Source: JADLEX01 sp964586775
GTDB lineage: Bacteria > Lernaellota > Lernaellaia > JACKCT01
DNA: 64,000 nucleotides
NCBI GenBank assembly: GCA_964586775.1
Contig: CAZPJD010000184.1
Span: 1-64,000 of the forward strand
Direction: 5' to 3'
Below are positions 9,879-18,617 of the stretch, one piece after another. The notes under the pieces were generated by a model. It made no database searches. It worked only from the letters and a program-made list of their open reading frames with translations, and was not told the origin of the DNA. Position 1 is the first letter of the stretch. Each line of letters starts with the position of its first letter. Made by a program: the position numbers and the translations under genes.

Positions 9879-12431
9879 ATGAAAAAACTCGCATTCCCGG
9901 CGATGTTCGCACTCGTTTTCCTCACGGCGTCGCCATCGTTCGGCGCGGACTTCACGATCACCATCGGAACGATCGACGCGGGGGTGCAGCTCTTTCGCGT
10001 CGTGGACGACGCCCCGACGCAACTCACCGCCGGCGCGCAGTTCACGGTCGCGGAGGGAACCGCCGTCCTGCTCCGTTCGACGTACAATCAGGCGCCGCCG
10101 GATACCGGACCGTTCGACGATTTGATCGAGGTGCATCGGAACATGGACATCTCCGTCCATGCCCGGCGGTACAACTCGCTCCCCGGCGCTCCGGTCTACC
10201 TCGACGCCGACATGGCCTACACGCCGGACGACATCTTCATCATCGCGGCCACCTTTACGCCGGGGACCATCCAGATCGACTTTCAGAATCCGCCGGACGA
10301 TGCGCCGGTCGAGATCGTCGGCCTGCACGCGATGGTGGTCTCCGCGATTCTGAATCCGCTCGGCGATCCCGATCACACCGGTTCGCCCGAGGGCGTGGCC
10401 GAGGTGTTTTACGGGACGGTCGAGAGCGGAGGCTTGTTGTCGATTCGTTCCACTTGCGATGACGAGGTCAGCACCGTCTTCAATCGCTTGGCGGGCAACT
10501 CCTTCTCGTTCGAGGGCGACTGCGCCGGGATGCAGGACGTCATGGCGCAGGAGATCGACGCGTGGTTCGTCTCGATCACCTCTGCGGACGTGACGTGGTG
10601 GAACATGCGCCTTTCGGGCCAACTCTTCAGCTCCGGCTACGTCGGTCACGGCCTCAACGACGAGTTGCCCGAGGTCATCACGCTCTCCGGCGATCCGATG
10701 ATCTGGTTCAAGGCGCGTGATCCCGAAACGTGGAATCTGCCGCCCGCGACGGTCATCCGGGAAGGCGGCACGCCGATCGTCTTTGAGAACGAAGGCATGG
10801 GCGATTACGTTTTCTGGGAAACGCGCCTGGATGGACCGATGTTTTGGCTGAACTCCACGGACGGTCCCGAGTTTTTCCACCTGCTCGGTCCGGTGACCGA
10901 GGCGGACTTCCTCTGGTGGCGCTACCACAACACGGGTTCAGACGAGCTCACCGTCAATTTCTACGCCGCGGACTCGGGCAATGCGTTCGCAACGACGCGG
11001 TTCGACGGCGATTTCGGGACGGGTGGACAGGACTTCTGGCAACCGCTTCTGACGACGGCGATTCCGGGTGGATACGGATACGACGACGGCTCGACGTACG
11101 CCCCACTCAGCGTGCTGCGTCTCGATTCCGGGATCCTGTACGTCGAGTCGGACTCGGAGGTCGGCGATGCAACGCTCTCCCTCGCCGACGGGCAGGATCT
11201 GCTGATCGTCTCGGGCGCATCGTCGCTGTGGTTCAGGGGTCCGGAGGAGTCGGGCCTGCATTTCGACACGGGGGCGGGCTCCCACTGGGTGTTTGAGGAA
11301 GGTCTGACGTACGTCGGCGAGATTCCGTCGATGCCCATTCAGATGAACCTCGTCGAATTCGATATCACCCCCGGCAACACGCAGGCCAGCATCACGGCGA
11401 ACACGAACTACAAGGGCGGCGGCGACGATTTCAACACGATGTACGTCGCGTATCGGCGATCCGAGGATTTCGGCAGACACTTCGTCCGGCAGGACATGAT
11501 TTACGATTCGGGCACGAACAACTGGACAGCCGACGTGGTGCTCGACGAGGTCGGCGAGTACCTGTTCTACTCGGTGGTGGTGCAAAACGACGGCCAATGG
11601 GGGCGCCTGAACGATCACGCGGTTTGGGTGCTCGACACCGACGCGGATTCAATCCTCGACGATTACGATAACTGCATCGAGGTCGCGAACCTCGATCAGA
11701 CGGAAACGGACGGCGACGGCGTCGGCGACGCCTGCGACAACTGCGTGGACGACGAAAATCCCGACCAGGAAAACCAGGACGGCGACGCGGCCGGCGACGC
11801 GTGCGACCTGTGCCCGTCGAATCCCGAAAAGTTGGAGCCAATGGTGTGTGGTTGCGACGCGCCGGACGCCGACAACGATCACGACGGCACGCTCAACTGC
11901 GAGGACGGTTGCCCGAACGACGGCGCCAAGACCGAGGCCGGGCAGTGCGGCTGCGGACTCCCCGACACCGACAGCGACGGCGACACGGTCGCGAACTGCG
12001 TGGACGGGTGCCCGAACGACGGCGATAAGACGGAGCCCGGCGTGTGCGGTTGCGGCGAGTCCGATGCGGACTCCGATTCCGACGGGACGGTTGACTGCAA
12101 CGATGGTTGCCCAAACGATCCCGATAAAACGGGCCCCGGCGCGTGCGGATGCGGCGTGTCAGATGTGGACCTCGACGAAAACGGAATTCCGGATTGCTTC
12201 GACGTGACCGACGACGACACCGACGATGACGTGGACGACGATCCCGATGACGACGCCGACGACGACACCGATGACGACGCCGATGACGACGCCGACGACG
12301 ACACGGACGACGACTCGGGCGACGACGACAACAACTTTGGCGTTGATGACGACGACGACGTTCCGGACGTCGACGGGCGCGACGGCGACGGTCTGGATGC
12401 CACCGACGACAACGGGGTGTGCGGATGCTGA
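9879..12431 (+). CDS. Exported TSP3-repeat protein, paralogue A, ending in Cys-Gly-Cys
   Basis: An 850-residue exported protein. The signal peptide ends near SFG-AD (ATG 9879, GGGAG five bases upstream). Residues 25-580 form a large domain I do not recognise, rich in WFKA, WETRL and WWRYHNTGSDELT motifs. Residues about 586-765 are calcium-binding thrombospondin type 3 repeats (DADSILDDYDNC, DGDGVGDACDNC, then CGC-containing units with DGCPNDGDKTEPG). A run of Asp/Thr/Ala follows (about 776-817), then the tail PDVDGRDGDGLDATDDNG and a final CGC. There is no C-terminal membrane helix or Arg tail, so it is not a standard CTERM anchor. Its stop overlaps the start of the next, paralogous gene by seven bases, implying coupled translation. 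Confidence 0.82.
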   Translation: MKKLAFPAMFALVFLTASPSFGADFTITIGTIDAGVQLFRVVDDAPTQLTAGAQFTVAEGTAVLLRSTYNQAPPDTGPFDDLIEVHRNMDISVHARRYNSLPGAPVYLDADMAYTPDDIFIIAATFTPGTIQIDFQNPPDDAPVEIVGLHAMVVSAILNPLGDPDHTGSPEGVAEVFYGTVESGGLLSIRSTCDDEVSTVFNRLAGNSFSFEGDCAGMQDVMAQEIDAWFVSITSADVTWWNMRLSGQLFSSGYVGHGLNDELPEVITLSGDPMIWFKARDPETWNLPPATVIREGGTPIVFENEGMGDYVFWETRLDGPMFWLNSTDGPEFFHLLGPVTEADFLWWRYHNTGSDELTVNFYAADSGNAFATTRFDGDFGTGGQDFWQPLLTTAIPGGYGYDDGSTYAPLSVLRLDSGILYVESDSEVGDATLSLADGQDLLIVSGASSLWFRGPEESGLHFDTGAGSHWVFEEGLTYVGEIPSMPIQMNLVEFDITPGNTQASITANTNYKGGGDDFNTMYVAYRRSEDFGRHFVRQDMIYDSGTNNWTADVVLDEVGEYLFYSVVVQNDGQWGRLNDHAVWVLDTDADSILDDYDNCIEVANLDQTETDGDGVGDACDNCVDDENPDQENQDGDAAGDACDLCPSNPEKLEPMVCGCDAPDADNDHDGTLNCEDGCPNDGAKTEAGQCGCGLPDTDSDGDTVANCVDGCPNDGDKTEPGVCGCGESDADSDSDGTVDCNDGCPNDPDKTGPGACGCGVSDVDLDENGIPDCFDVTDDDTDDDVDDDPDDDADDDTDDDADDDADDDTDDDSGDDDNNFGVDDDDDVPDVDGRDGDGLDATDDNGVCGC
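12210..12324 (+). repeat. GAY-codon low-complexity run (Asp-rich linker, paralogue A)
   Basis: A stretch made almost only of GAC and GAT codons with occasional ACC, GCC or CCC, coding for Asp-rich tripeptide repeats (DDDT, DDDA). It is in frame within paralogue A and links the TSP3 repeats to the conserved tail. Such runs are slippage-prone. Confidence 0.9.
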
Positions 12432-15001
12432 AGTCAACATCGAAACCGTTGATCGCGTTCACGGCGCTCGTGCTCTGTTTGTGCGCCACGACCGCTCACG
12501 CCGCTACGGTCACCATCACAGTGGGGACCCTCGACGAGGACACCGAACTGTTCATTAACGGCAGCGAAGTGACCGCGGGAGCCGAGGTCGTCGTCACCAA
12601 AGGCAGCACCGTCGAATTCAAGTCCTATCTCAACATCGGTATCTTCGCGAGCATCGAGGCGATCGATACGATCGACATTCAACGCGACATGGACGTATCG
12701 CTCCACGCGCTGATGTTGCCGAACGACCAGCCTGGCGGCGAGATCGAACTCGACAACGACATGGACTACACGCCGGACGACATTTTCATCATCCACACCG
12801 AGTCCATGGGCGGCGACTTTGCGATCATGATGGATGATCCACCGGCCGACGAGCCCGTGCGCATCCTCGGACTGCACGCCGCGGTACCCAGTGTCATTTT
12901 GGCCCCTCTTGGGAATCCGAGCCACTCCGGCGAGCCGACCGGATTCTCCGACATCTTTTACGGAAGCGTCAGTACGAACGGCGTCATCCGCATCCAGTCG
13001 ACCTGCGACGATGACGTGAGCACGGTATTCAATCGTCTGGAAGGTGGTGCGTTCGAGTTTGACAGCGGCTGCGTAGGCACGCAGGACATCATGGTTCAGG
13101 AACTCCTGGCCAGCTTCATCTCGATTCAGGACACCGAACTGACATGGTGGAGCGCGTCGATCGCCGATCGCATCGTCGGCGGAGGCGGCTTCGGAAACGC
13201 TTTGAACGACGATCTGCCGGAAGTCGACGACATGACGGCGGACCCAATGATATGGTTCAAGGCGAAAAATCCGTCCAAGTGGGGGCTTTTTCCGAAGACC
13301 ATCATCCAGATGGACAACAACGTCCCGTGGTTCCTCATTCGGCAGGGACACGGCGACCACGTGTTTTGGGAGACGCGGCTTCCGGGCCCGATGTTCTGGC
13401 TGAACCAGACCGACGGCCCTGAATTCGTCCACTTGCTCGGCCCCGTGACGGAGATGGACTACTTCTGGTGGCGCTACCACAACACGGGATCCGACGAACT
13501 CACGGTCAACTTCTATGCGCCCGACACGGGAAACGTTTTCGGAACGAACCGATTCGACGGTGACTTTGGCAGCGGAGGGCAGGACTTCTGGAAGTCTCTC
13601 CTAACGGCGAATGTTCCGAGCGGTTACGGTTATGAAAGCGGCTCAGTCCTGTCGAGCATTCACCTGCTGCGTCTCGCCGAGGGCGGGTTCTACATCGAGT
13701 CCGACACGGGAACGGGCGCGGCGACGCTGGCAATCGCCGACGATCAGGATCTGCTCATAGCATCGGGCACGACCTCGCTGTGGTTTCGCGGCCCCGAGCC
13801 GGCCAGTATCCAGTATGAAACGGGGACCGGTGCCCATTGGGTGGTCGAGGAGGGATTGACCAACGTGGGTGAAACACCTCCCGTCGATTTTCACATGGCC
13901 ATCAGCGAGTACGATCAGAGCGACGGCGGGGCGATCCACCACATCGAGGTTTCGTCCGACTATAAGGGCGGCGGCAACACGTTCAACACGGTCTATCTGG
14001 CCTACCGGTCGGCGAACGACTTCGGCGAACCATTCCAGCGAAAGTTCTTCACATACAACGCGGGGACGGGTTTCTGGACCGTGGATCTGACGCTCGACAA
14101 AGAGGGTGAGTGGTTCTTCTACTCGGTCGTTACTCAAAACGACGGCCCTTGGGGTCGTTTGACGGAACACTCGGTCATCGTGACCGACGAAGATTCGGAC
14201 GGAATCTTCGACGACTTCGACAACTGCATCGAGACGCCAAATTCGTCGCAGACCGATTCCGACAACGACGACGTGGGCAATCTTTGCGACAACTGCATCA
14301 ACGCGTCGAATCCGAGCCAAACGGACACGGACGGCGATGGCCCGGGGGACGCGTGCGACGGTTGCCCCAACGACCCCAACAAGACCGAGCCTCTGATCTG
14401 CGGATGCGGTCAGGAGGAACGTGACATCGATGGCGACAGCACGCTCGACTGTGTGGATGACTGCCCGACGGATCCGAACAAGTCGAGCGAAGGCCAATGC
14501 GGTTGCTTCATCCCCGATACCGATAACGACGGCGATGGAACCGCGAACTGCCTCGACGGTTGCCCGGACAACAACGAGAAGACCGAGCCCGGCGTCTGCG
14601 GTTGCGACAGGCCCGATGTCGATTCCGACTCTGACGGCACGCCGAACTGCGTCGACGAGTGCCCCGACGATCCCGATAAGACGGATCCCGGCGCTTGCGG
14701 ATGCTTCGTCTCCGACGAAGACCTGAACGACAACGGCATTCCCGATTGCTTTGAGTCCGGCGACGACGACAGTGACGACGACGCGGACGACGATGCCGAT
14801 GACGACACGGATGACGATGCCGACGACGATTCCGATGACGACGACGCGGATGACGATTCCGATGACGACGACACCGCGGACGACGACGGCGGCGGTCCTG
14901 GCCCCTCCGATGATGACGAGGACGACGACATCCCGGATGTCGACGGTCGCGGCGGCGATTCTCTCGAGGCATCGGACGACGGCGGGGCTTGCGGTTGCTG
15001 A
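12425..15001 (+). CDS. Exported TSP3-repeat protein, paralogue B, ending in Cys-Gly-Cys
   Basis: An 858-residue tandem paralogue of the preceding gene, with the same domain order: signal peptide ending AHA-A (about residue 27), an unrecognised domain of about 550 residues, TSP3 repeats (about 587-775), an Asp-rich linker, and the tail IPDVDGRGGDSLEASDD followed by GGACGC. Shared blocks with paralogue A include DPMIWFKA, GPMFWLN, GPEF-HLLGPVTE and WWRYHNTGSDELTVNFYA. Start ATG 12425 lies inside the last codons of paralogue A. The level of divergence suggests an old duplication kept as a pair, perhaps two subunits of one surface structure (inference). No homologue of known function is recognised. 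Confidence 0.82.
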   Translation: MLKSTSKPLIAFTALVLCLCATTAHAATVTITVGTLDEDTELFINGSEVTAGAEVVVTKGSTVEFKSYLNIGIFASIEAIDTIDIQRDMDVSLHALMLPNDQPGGEIELDNDMDYTPDDIFIIHTESMGGDFAIMMDDPPADEPVRILGLHAAVPSVILAPLGNPSHSGEPTGFSDIFYGSVSTNGVIRIQSTCDDDVSTVFNRLEGGAFEFDSGCVGTQDIMVQELLASFISIQDTELTWWSASIADRIVGGGGFGNALNDDLPEVDDMTADPMIWFKAKNPSKWGLFPKTIIQMDNNVPWFLIRQGHGDHVFWETRLPGPMFWLNQTDGPEFVHLLGPVTEMDYFWWRYHNTGSDELTVNFYAPDTGNVFGTNRFDGDFGSGGQDFWKSLLTANVPSGYGYESGSVLSSIHLLRLAEGGFYIESDTGTGAATLAIADDQDLLIASGTTSLWFRGPEPASIQYETGTGAHWVVEEGLTNVGETPPVDFHMAISEYDQSDGGAIHHIEVSSDYKGGGNTFNTVYLAYRSANDFGEPFQRKFFTYNAGTGFWTVDLTLDKEGEWFFYSVVTQNDGPWGRLTEHSVIVTDEDSDGIFDDFDNCIETPNSSQTDSDNDDVGNLCDNCINASNPSQTDTDGDGPGDACDGCPNDPNKTEPLICGCGQEERDIDGDSTLDCVDDCPTDPNKSSEGQCGCFIPDTDNDGDGTANCLDGCPDNNEKTEPGVCGCDRPDVDSDSDGTPNCVDECPDDPDKTDPGACGCFVSDEDLNDNGIPDCFESGDDDSDDDADDDADDDTDDDADDDSDDDDADDDSDDDDTADDDGGGPGPSDDDEDDDIPDVDGRGGDSLEASDDGGACGC
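14762..14887 (+). repeat. GAY-codon low-complexity run (Asp-rich linker, paralogue B)
   Basis: Counterpart of the acidic run in paralogue A: almost uninterrupted Asp codons with Ser, Ala and Thr, in frame, between the TSP3 repeats and the conserved tail. Confidence 0.9.
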
Positions 15002-15041
15002 CCGCGGCCCGCGCCGAACATCGACGACTTATGGAGTACGC

Positions 15042-16874
15042 ATGACGAACGCGCGACCGTGGTGGTTGGCTCTCCTTCTCGCGCTCGCCTTGTCCGCGTG
15101 CGGCGGCGATGACGATGATTCGTCGTCCGACTCCGGCGTCACGGGTGACGACGAAGCCGATGATGACGACGCCGATGACGACGCGGCGGATGATGATACG
15201 GGCGACGACGACACCTGGCCGCCGCTGCCCGATGACGATGCGGACGATGATACCGAGCCCCCGACCGACAGCGGCGCGCTGATCCCCGGTCCCGACGAGG
15301 ACGCGTTCGACGCGGCGCTGGCGGACAAGGCGCTGCGTTACGCGCATGTGTTCGACGACATGTTCGCCGAGCCCTTCGGCATGTCGCTCGAAACCTACAT
15401 CTCCGATCCCGACGACCGCGACGTGGTCGACGATTGGATGACGAACTCCGACCTCGGCGAGGACTTCGAGGATTACACCGGCACGCCGCTCTATGACGTG
15501 ATCGACACTTACGACGAGTTCGGCGATCTGGGCATGTTCGGCGGCATGGCCGCCATGGGCGACATCTATCGCTACGTGCTTGCGCGCGACGGCGAGTCGG
15601 GCGATTTCGCGAGCCTCGACGACCTGCGCCAGAACGTCGTCGAGCTGATGGACGCCCTGCACATCGCCGTCGCGATCACAGGCGAGCCGGGCGTGCTGGT
15701 GCGTGGGTTGCATCCCAAAGGCTTGCCCGGAGGCGATCCCGCAACGCTGCCGCTCTTCGACGGCGGCGGCGATCCGCAACCGGATCCGAAGACCAACACC
15801 TACCGCGAGGACAACTCGGGCGACTACCCCGACTGGCTGTGGATCGACAACACGAGCAAGGACCAGGTCGACGGCTGGATCCTCGCCATGGGCGCGGTGT
15901 GGGACGCCGTGGCCGACGACCCCGACATCGATGACGCACTGAAGACCCGCTTGCAGGACGACGCGCGGGCGATTGCGGACCTGCTGCGCGAGGTCGCGCC
16001 GGAGACGGGACTCGATCTGTCTCTGCGCGACGCTGACGGTCGCCTGACGAGCTTTCACGACCTGAACGCGCTCGAACTCGAGGGCGTGGTGTTTCCCGAA
16101 TTTCTGGGGCTCGGCAACGGCTTCAACGCCGTTATGTCGCTCGGTTTCATCAAGACGCTCGCGTTCATCACCGGGGACGCCGATCTGATGGACTACTGGG
16201 ACGAGCTGTATTTCGACCGCGACTATCCCCGTTACGTGGATCAGACGTTCAAGATCACCATGACGGGTCCGTTCACGAACTGGTCGAACGCGAACATGGC
16301 GTTTTGCGCGATCTATCCGCTGCTGCGTTACGAGGCCGACCCCACCATCCGCGCCTATTGGCAGGAGGTCCTTCGGCGCGATCTGTGGGTGACGTGGTTC
16401 GACGGTTGGGGCGCGGCGGACACCGACCTCGCGTGGTTCAACGTGATCTACGCGGCGTTTTCGCCGGGCAGCAGCGACACGGCCGCGGCCGACGCCGCCG
16501 CCGAGGACCTGGCGGGATTCCCGGAGCCGCCCTACTGGAACGACGCGGTCATCAATTGCGATCCGTCTGAACTCGCGGCCGGCGAGTGCCTCGCCGTGGA
16601 CGGCGTCACGACGATCACCCTTGCCGGCGCGCACATCGGCGGCACGTTCTATCCGTACCTCGGTCACAACGACGCCTACAACTCGGTTGATCCGATCCCG
16701 CGGGCCATCCGGCCGCCGTCGAACTTCAACTGGCGCTCAAATCCGTTCGAGCCCAACGGCGGCGGTGGATCGCGGCTCAACCCCGGTGGCGATTTCCACG
16801 GGGCGTACTGGCTGGGCCGCTACCTGCGCCGCGCGTCGGTTTCGTCGCTGAACATCGCCGATCACGCCTGGTAG
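15042..16874 (+). CDS. Lipoprotein with Asp-rich linker, function unknown
   Basis: A 610-residue lipoprotein. ATG 15042 follows GGAG by five bases; the signal peptide ends in the lipobox ALSAC with the modified Cys at residue 20. Residues 23-70 are an acidic linker. The body is mostly helical by composition, with blocks such as DDMFAEPFGMSLETYI, DYPDWLWIDNTSKDQVDGW and FKITMTGPFTNWSNANMAF that recall alpha/alpha-barrel proteins; I do not recognise a family or catalytic motif. It is read in the same direction as the TSP3 pair, 40 bases downstream, and may belong to the same transcript. The gene's open frame extends far upstream but that extension is an out-of-frame reading of the Asp-rich repeat. 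Confidence 0.78.
   Translation: MTNARPWWLALLLALALSACGGDDDDSSSDSGVTGDDEADDDDADDDAADDDTGDDDTWPPLPDDDADDDTEPPTDSGALIPGPDEDAFDAALADKALRYAHVFDDMFAEPFGMSLETYISDPDDRDVVDDWMTNSDLGEDFEDYTGTPLYDVIDTYDEFGDLGMFGGMAAMGDIYRYVLARDGESGDFASLDDLRQNVVELMDALHIAVAITGEPGVLVRGLHPKGLPGGDPATLPLFDGGGDPQPDPKTNTYREDNSGDYPDWLWIDNTSKDQVDGWILAMGAVWDAVADDPDIDDALKTRLQDDARAIADLLREVAPETGLDLSLRDADGRLTSFHDLNALELEGVVFPEFLGLGNGFNAVMSLGFIKTLAFITGDADLMDYWDELYFDRDYPRYVDQTFKITMTGPFTNWSNANMAFCAIYPLLRYEADPTIRAYWQEVLRRDLWVTWFDGWGAADTDLAWFNVIYAAFSPGSSDTAAADAAAEDLAGFPEPPYWNDAVINCDPSELAAGECLAVDGVTTITLAGAHIGGTFYPYLGHNDAYNSVDPIPRAIRPPSNFNWRSNPFEPNGGGGSRLNPGGDFHGAYWLGRYLRRASVSSLNIADHAW
15108..15252 (+). repeat. GAY-codon low-complexity run (lipoprotein linker)
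   Basis: Asp-rich coding repeat directly after the lipobox cysteine of the third acidic-linker protein. It is similar in codon make-up to the runs at 12210 and 14762 but sits at the N-terminus. Confidence 0.88.
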
Positions 16875-16901
16875 CGCACGAAGCGTCGATCACGATTTTT
16901 C

Positions 16902-16930
16902 TTGCGACGCCCAAGTCCCGGCACTAAGAT
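16902..16930 (+). promoter_or_regulatory. Putative sigma-70 promoter for the purine permease
   Basis: TTGCGA and TAAGAT are separated by exactly 17 bases, 34 bases before the permease start codon. Each hexamer matches the consensus at four of six positions. Confidence 0.4.
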
Positions 16931-16963
16931 GATGTCCGCCTCTATTTTCCCTGGGGTCGGGCG

Positions 16964-18340
16964 ATGAAGAACTTTTTCCGCTTCGAGGAACTGGGGACTT
17001 CGTACAAGACCGAGACGCTTGCCGGCGTCACCACCTTCATGACGATGGCCTACATCATCGTCGTGAACCCCGCGATCCTGTCGCATTCGTTCGGCGCGAA
17101 GATGAGCTTCGAGGCCGTGATGGCGGCGACCTGCATCGCGTCGGCGGTCGCCACGGTCGTCATGGCGCTGTGGGCGAAGTACCCCATCGCCCTCGCGCCG
17201 GGCATGGGGCTCAACGCGTTTTTCAGTTTCGAGATCTGCAACATGGTGGCCGCGCTTCAAGCGCAGCACCAGGTCGCCGAGGGCGTCGAACCTTGGAAGA
17301 TCGCGCTCGGCATGGTCTTCATGTCCGGGTGCCTCTTCCTGCTGCTCACGTTCCTGAAAATTCGCGAGATGATCGTCAACTCGGTGCCGACGGCGCTCAA
17401 GCACGGCATCGCGTGTGGCATCGGATTGTTCATCGCGTTCATCGGGCTAGAAGAAGCCGGAGTCATCACCTCGCACCCGGTCACGTTCGTGCAACTCGGC
17501 AAGCTCGCCGAGCCCGCGACAATCCTCGCGATCATCGGCCTCGCGATCACCCTCGGGCTCATGGCCATGCGGGTGCGCGGCGCGATCTTGATCGGCCTCG
17601 TCGCGACGGGTCTGCTCGGCATTCCCTTCGGCATCGTGCGTTTCGAGGGCGTGCTCAGCGCTCCGCCGCAGCCGACCGCGCTCTTTCAGATGGACCTCGG
17701 TCACGCATTTTCGCTCTACTTCATCACGCCGATTCTGATGCTGCTCTTTTTCGACATGTTCGACACCATCGGCACGCTCATCGGCGTCGGCCAAAAGGGC
17801 GGCATGTTGGTCGACGGCAAGCTCCCCCGCGCCACGCAGGCCCTCGCGGCGGACGCCGTCGGCACCATCGTCGGCGCGGCGACGGGCACCAGCACGGTGA
17901 CGAGCTACATCGAATCCGCCGCAGGCGTCGCCGAGGGCGGGCGCACGGGATTCGCGAGTCTCGTGACCGCGGCGCTTTTTCTGGTCGCCATGTTTTTTTC
18001 GCCGCTCGTCAAGATGTTCGGCGCGTCGGTTCCGTCTTCGCTGAACCCCGAGATTTTTCTTCGCCCCGTGACGGCCCCGGCGCTCATCACCGTGGGCTTT
18101 TTGATGATGTCGTCGATACGGCACATCGATTGGGACGACATCACCGAGGGCGGCCCCGCGTTTCTGACCGTGCTGACGATGCCGCTGACGTTTTCCATCA
18201 GCCACGGTTTCGCCATTGGCTTTATCAGCTATCCGCTGCTCAAGGCCGCGGCGGGCAAGGCCAAGGAGGTCCCGGAGCTCGTATGGGGACTCATGGCGAT
18301 CTTCCTCGCGCGCTACCTGTTCCTTCCGATTCACCTCTAG
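16964..18340 (+). CDS. NCS2-family purine permease (AzgA/PbuG-like)
   Basis: A 458-residue inner-membrane transporter with about a dozen hydrophobic helices. The start FRFEELGTSYKTETLAGVTTF and the segments AYIIVVNPAIL, PIALAPGMGLNAFFSF and FFDMFDTIGTLIGVG are hallmarks of the AzgA/PbuG branch of the NCS2 (nucleobase:cation symporter-2) family, which imports adenine, guanine or hypoxanthine by proton symport. Full length for the family. ATG 16964 follows GGGGTCGGGCG. No purine riboswitch is visible in the 89-base leader, and no purine-salvage genes adjoin it. Which purine is preferred cannot be told from sequence. Confidence 0.9.
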   Translation: MKNFFRFEELGTSYKTETLAGVTTFMTMAYIIVVNPAILSHSFGAKMSFEAVMAATCIASAVATVVMALWAKYPIALAPGMGLNAFFSFEICNMVAALQAQHQVAEGVEPWKIALGMVFMSGCLFLLLTFLKIREMIVNSVPTALKHGIACGIGLFIAFIGLEEAGVITSHPVTFVQLGKLAEPATILAIIGLAITLGLMAMRVRGAILIGLVATGLLGIPFGIVRFEGVLSAPPQPTALFQMDLGHAFSLYFITPILMLLFFDMFDTIGTLIGVGQKGGMLVDGKLPRATQALAADAVGTIVGAATGTSTVTSYIESAAGVAEGGRTGFASLVTAALFLVAMFFSPLVKMFGASVPSSLNPEIFLRPVTAPALITVGFLMMSSIRHIDWDDITEGGPAFLTVLTMPLTFSISHGFAIGFISYPLLKAAAGKAKEVPELVWGLMAIFLARYLFLPIHL

Positions 18341-18389
18341 GTGTCGGGCGGGCTTTTCACCGCCGGTTGTGGATGGTAAGACCGACTCC

Positions 18390-18617
18390 ATGAACAAGCC
18401 GTTACGCCTGCTCGCGGCGATCGCCGGCCTCGTCGCACTCGCGTGCGTCGCGGGGTGCGCCGTCGTCGCGCCTTACGAACGCGCGGCGCTCGCCGATCCC
18501 ATTCTCACGCTCGACGAATCGGATCTCGCGGGGCTCTACGAAATGAAGATGCTGGAAACCCGCGAGGCGGGCCTCGCCGCGATTGGCGGCGCGGCAGCGG
18601 GTTGCGGCTGCAAGTGA
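18390..18617 (+). CDS. DUF4266-type small lipoprotein
   Basis: A 75-residue protein with a lipobox ACVAGC, a short conserved stretch VVAPYERAALADPIL and LYEMKMLETREAGL, and a C-terminus GGAAAGCGCK. This layout is that of DUF4266 lipoproteins. They are usually coded next to a DUF3570 protein, as here: its stop TGA is followed at once by the ATG of the DUF3570 gene. Function is unknown; known gene neighbourhoods of the family often include thioredoxin-like and ApbE genes, which are absent here. The Gly/Cys tail is conserved in the family and may be a metal or thiol site (inference). The longer frame upstream of ATG 18390 is Arg-rich antisense-type noise. Confidence 0.82.
   Translation: MNKPLRLLAAIAGLVALACVAGCAVVAPYERAALADPILTLDESDLAGLYEMKMLETREAGLAAIGGAAAGCGCK

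Noticed and set aside
14751..15041. N-terminal extension of the lipoprotein frame (Thr/Met-rich)
   Set aside because: It is the GAY repeat of paralogue B read in another frame. ATG 15042 has a good ribosome-binding site and a signal peptide.
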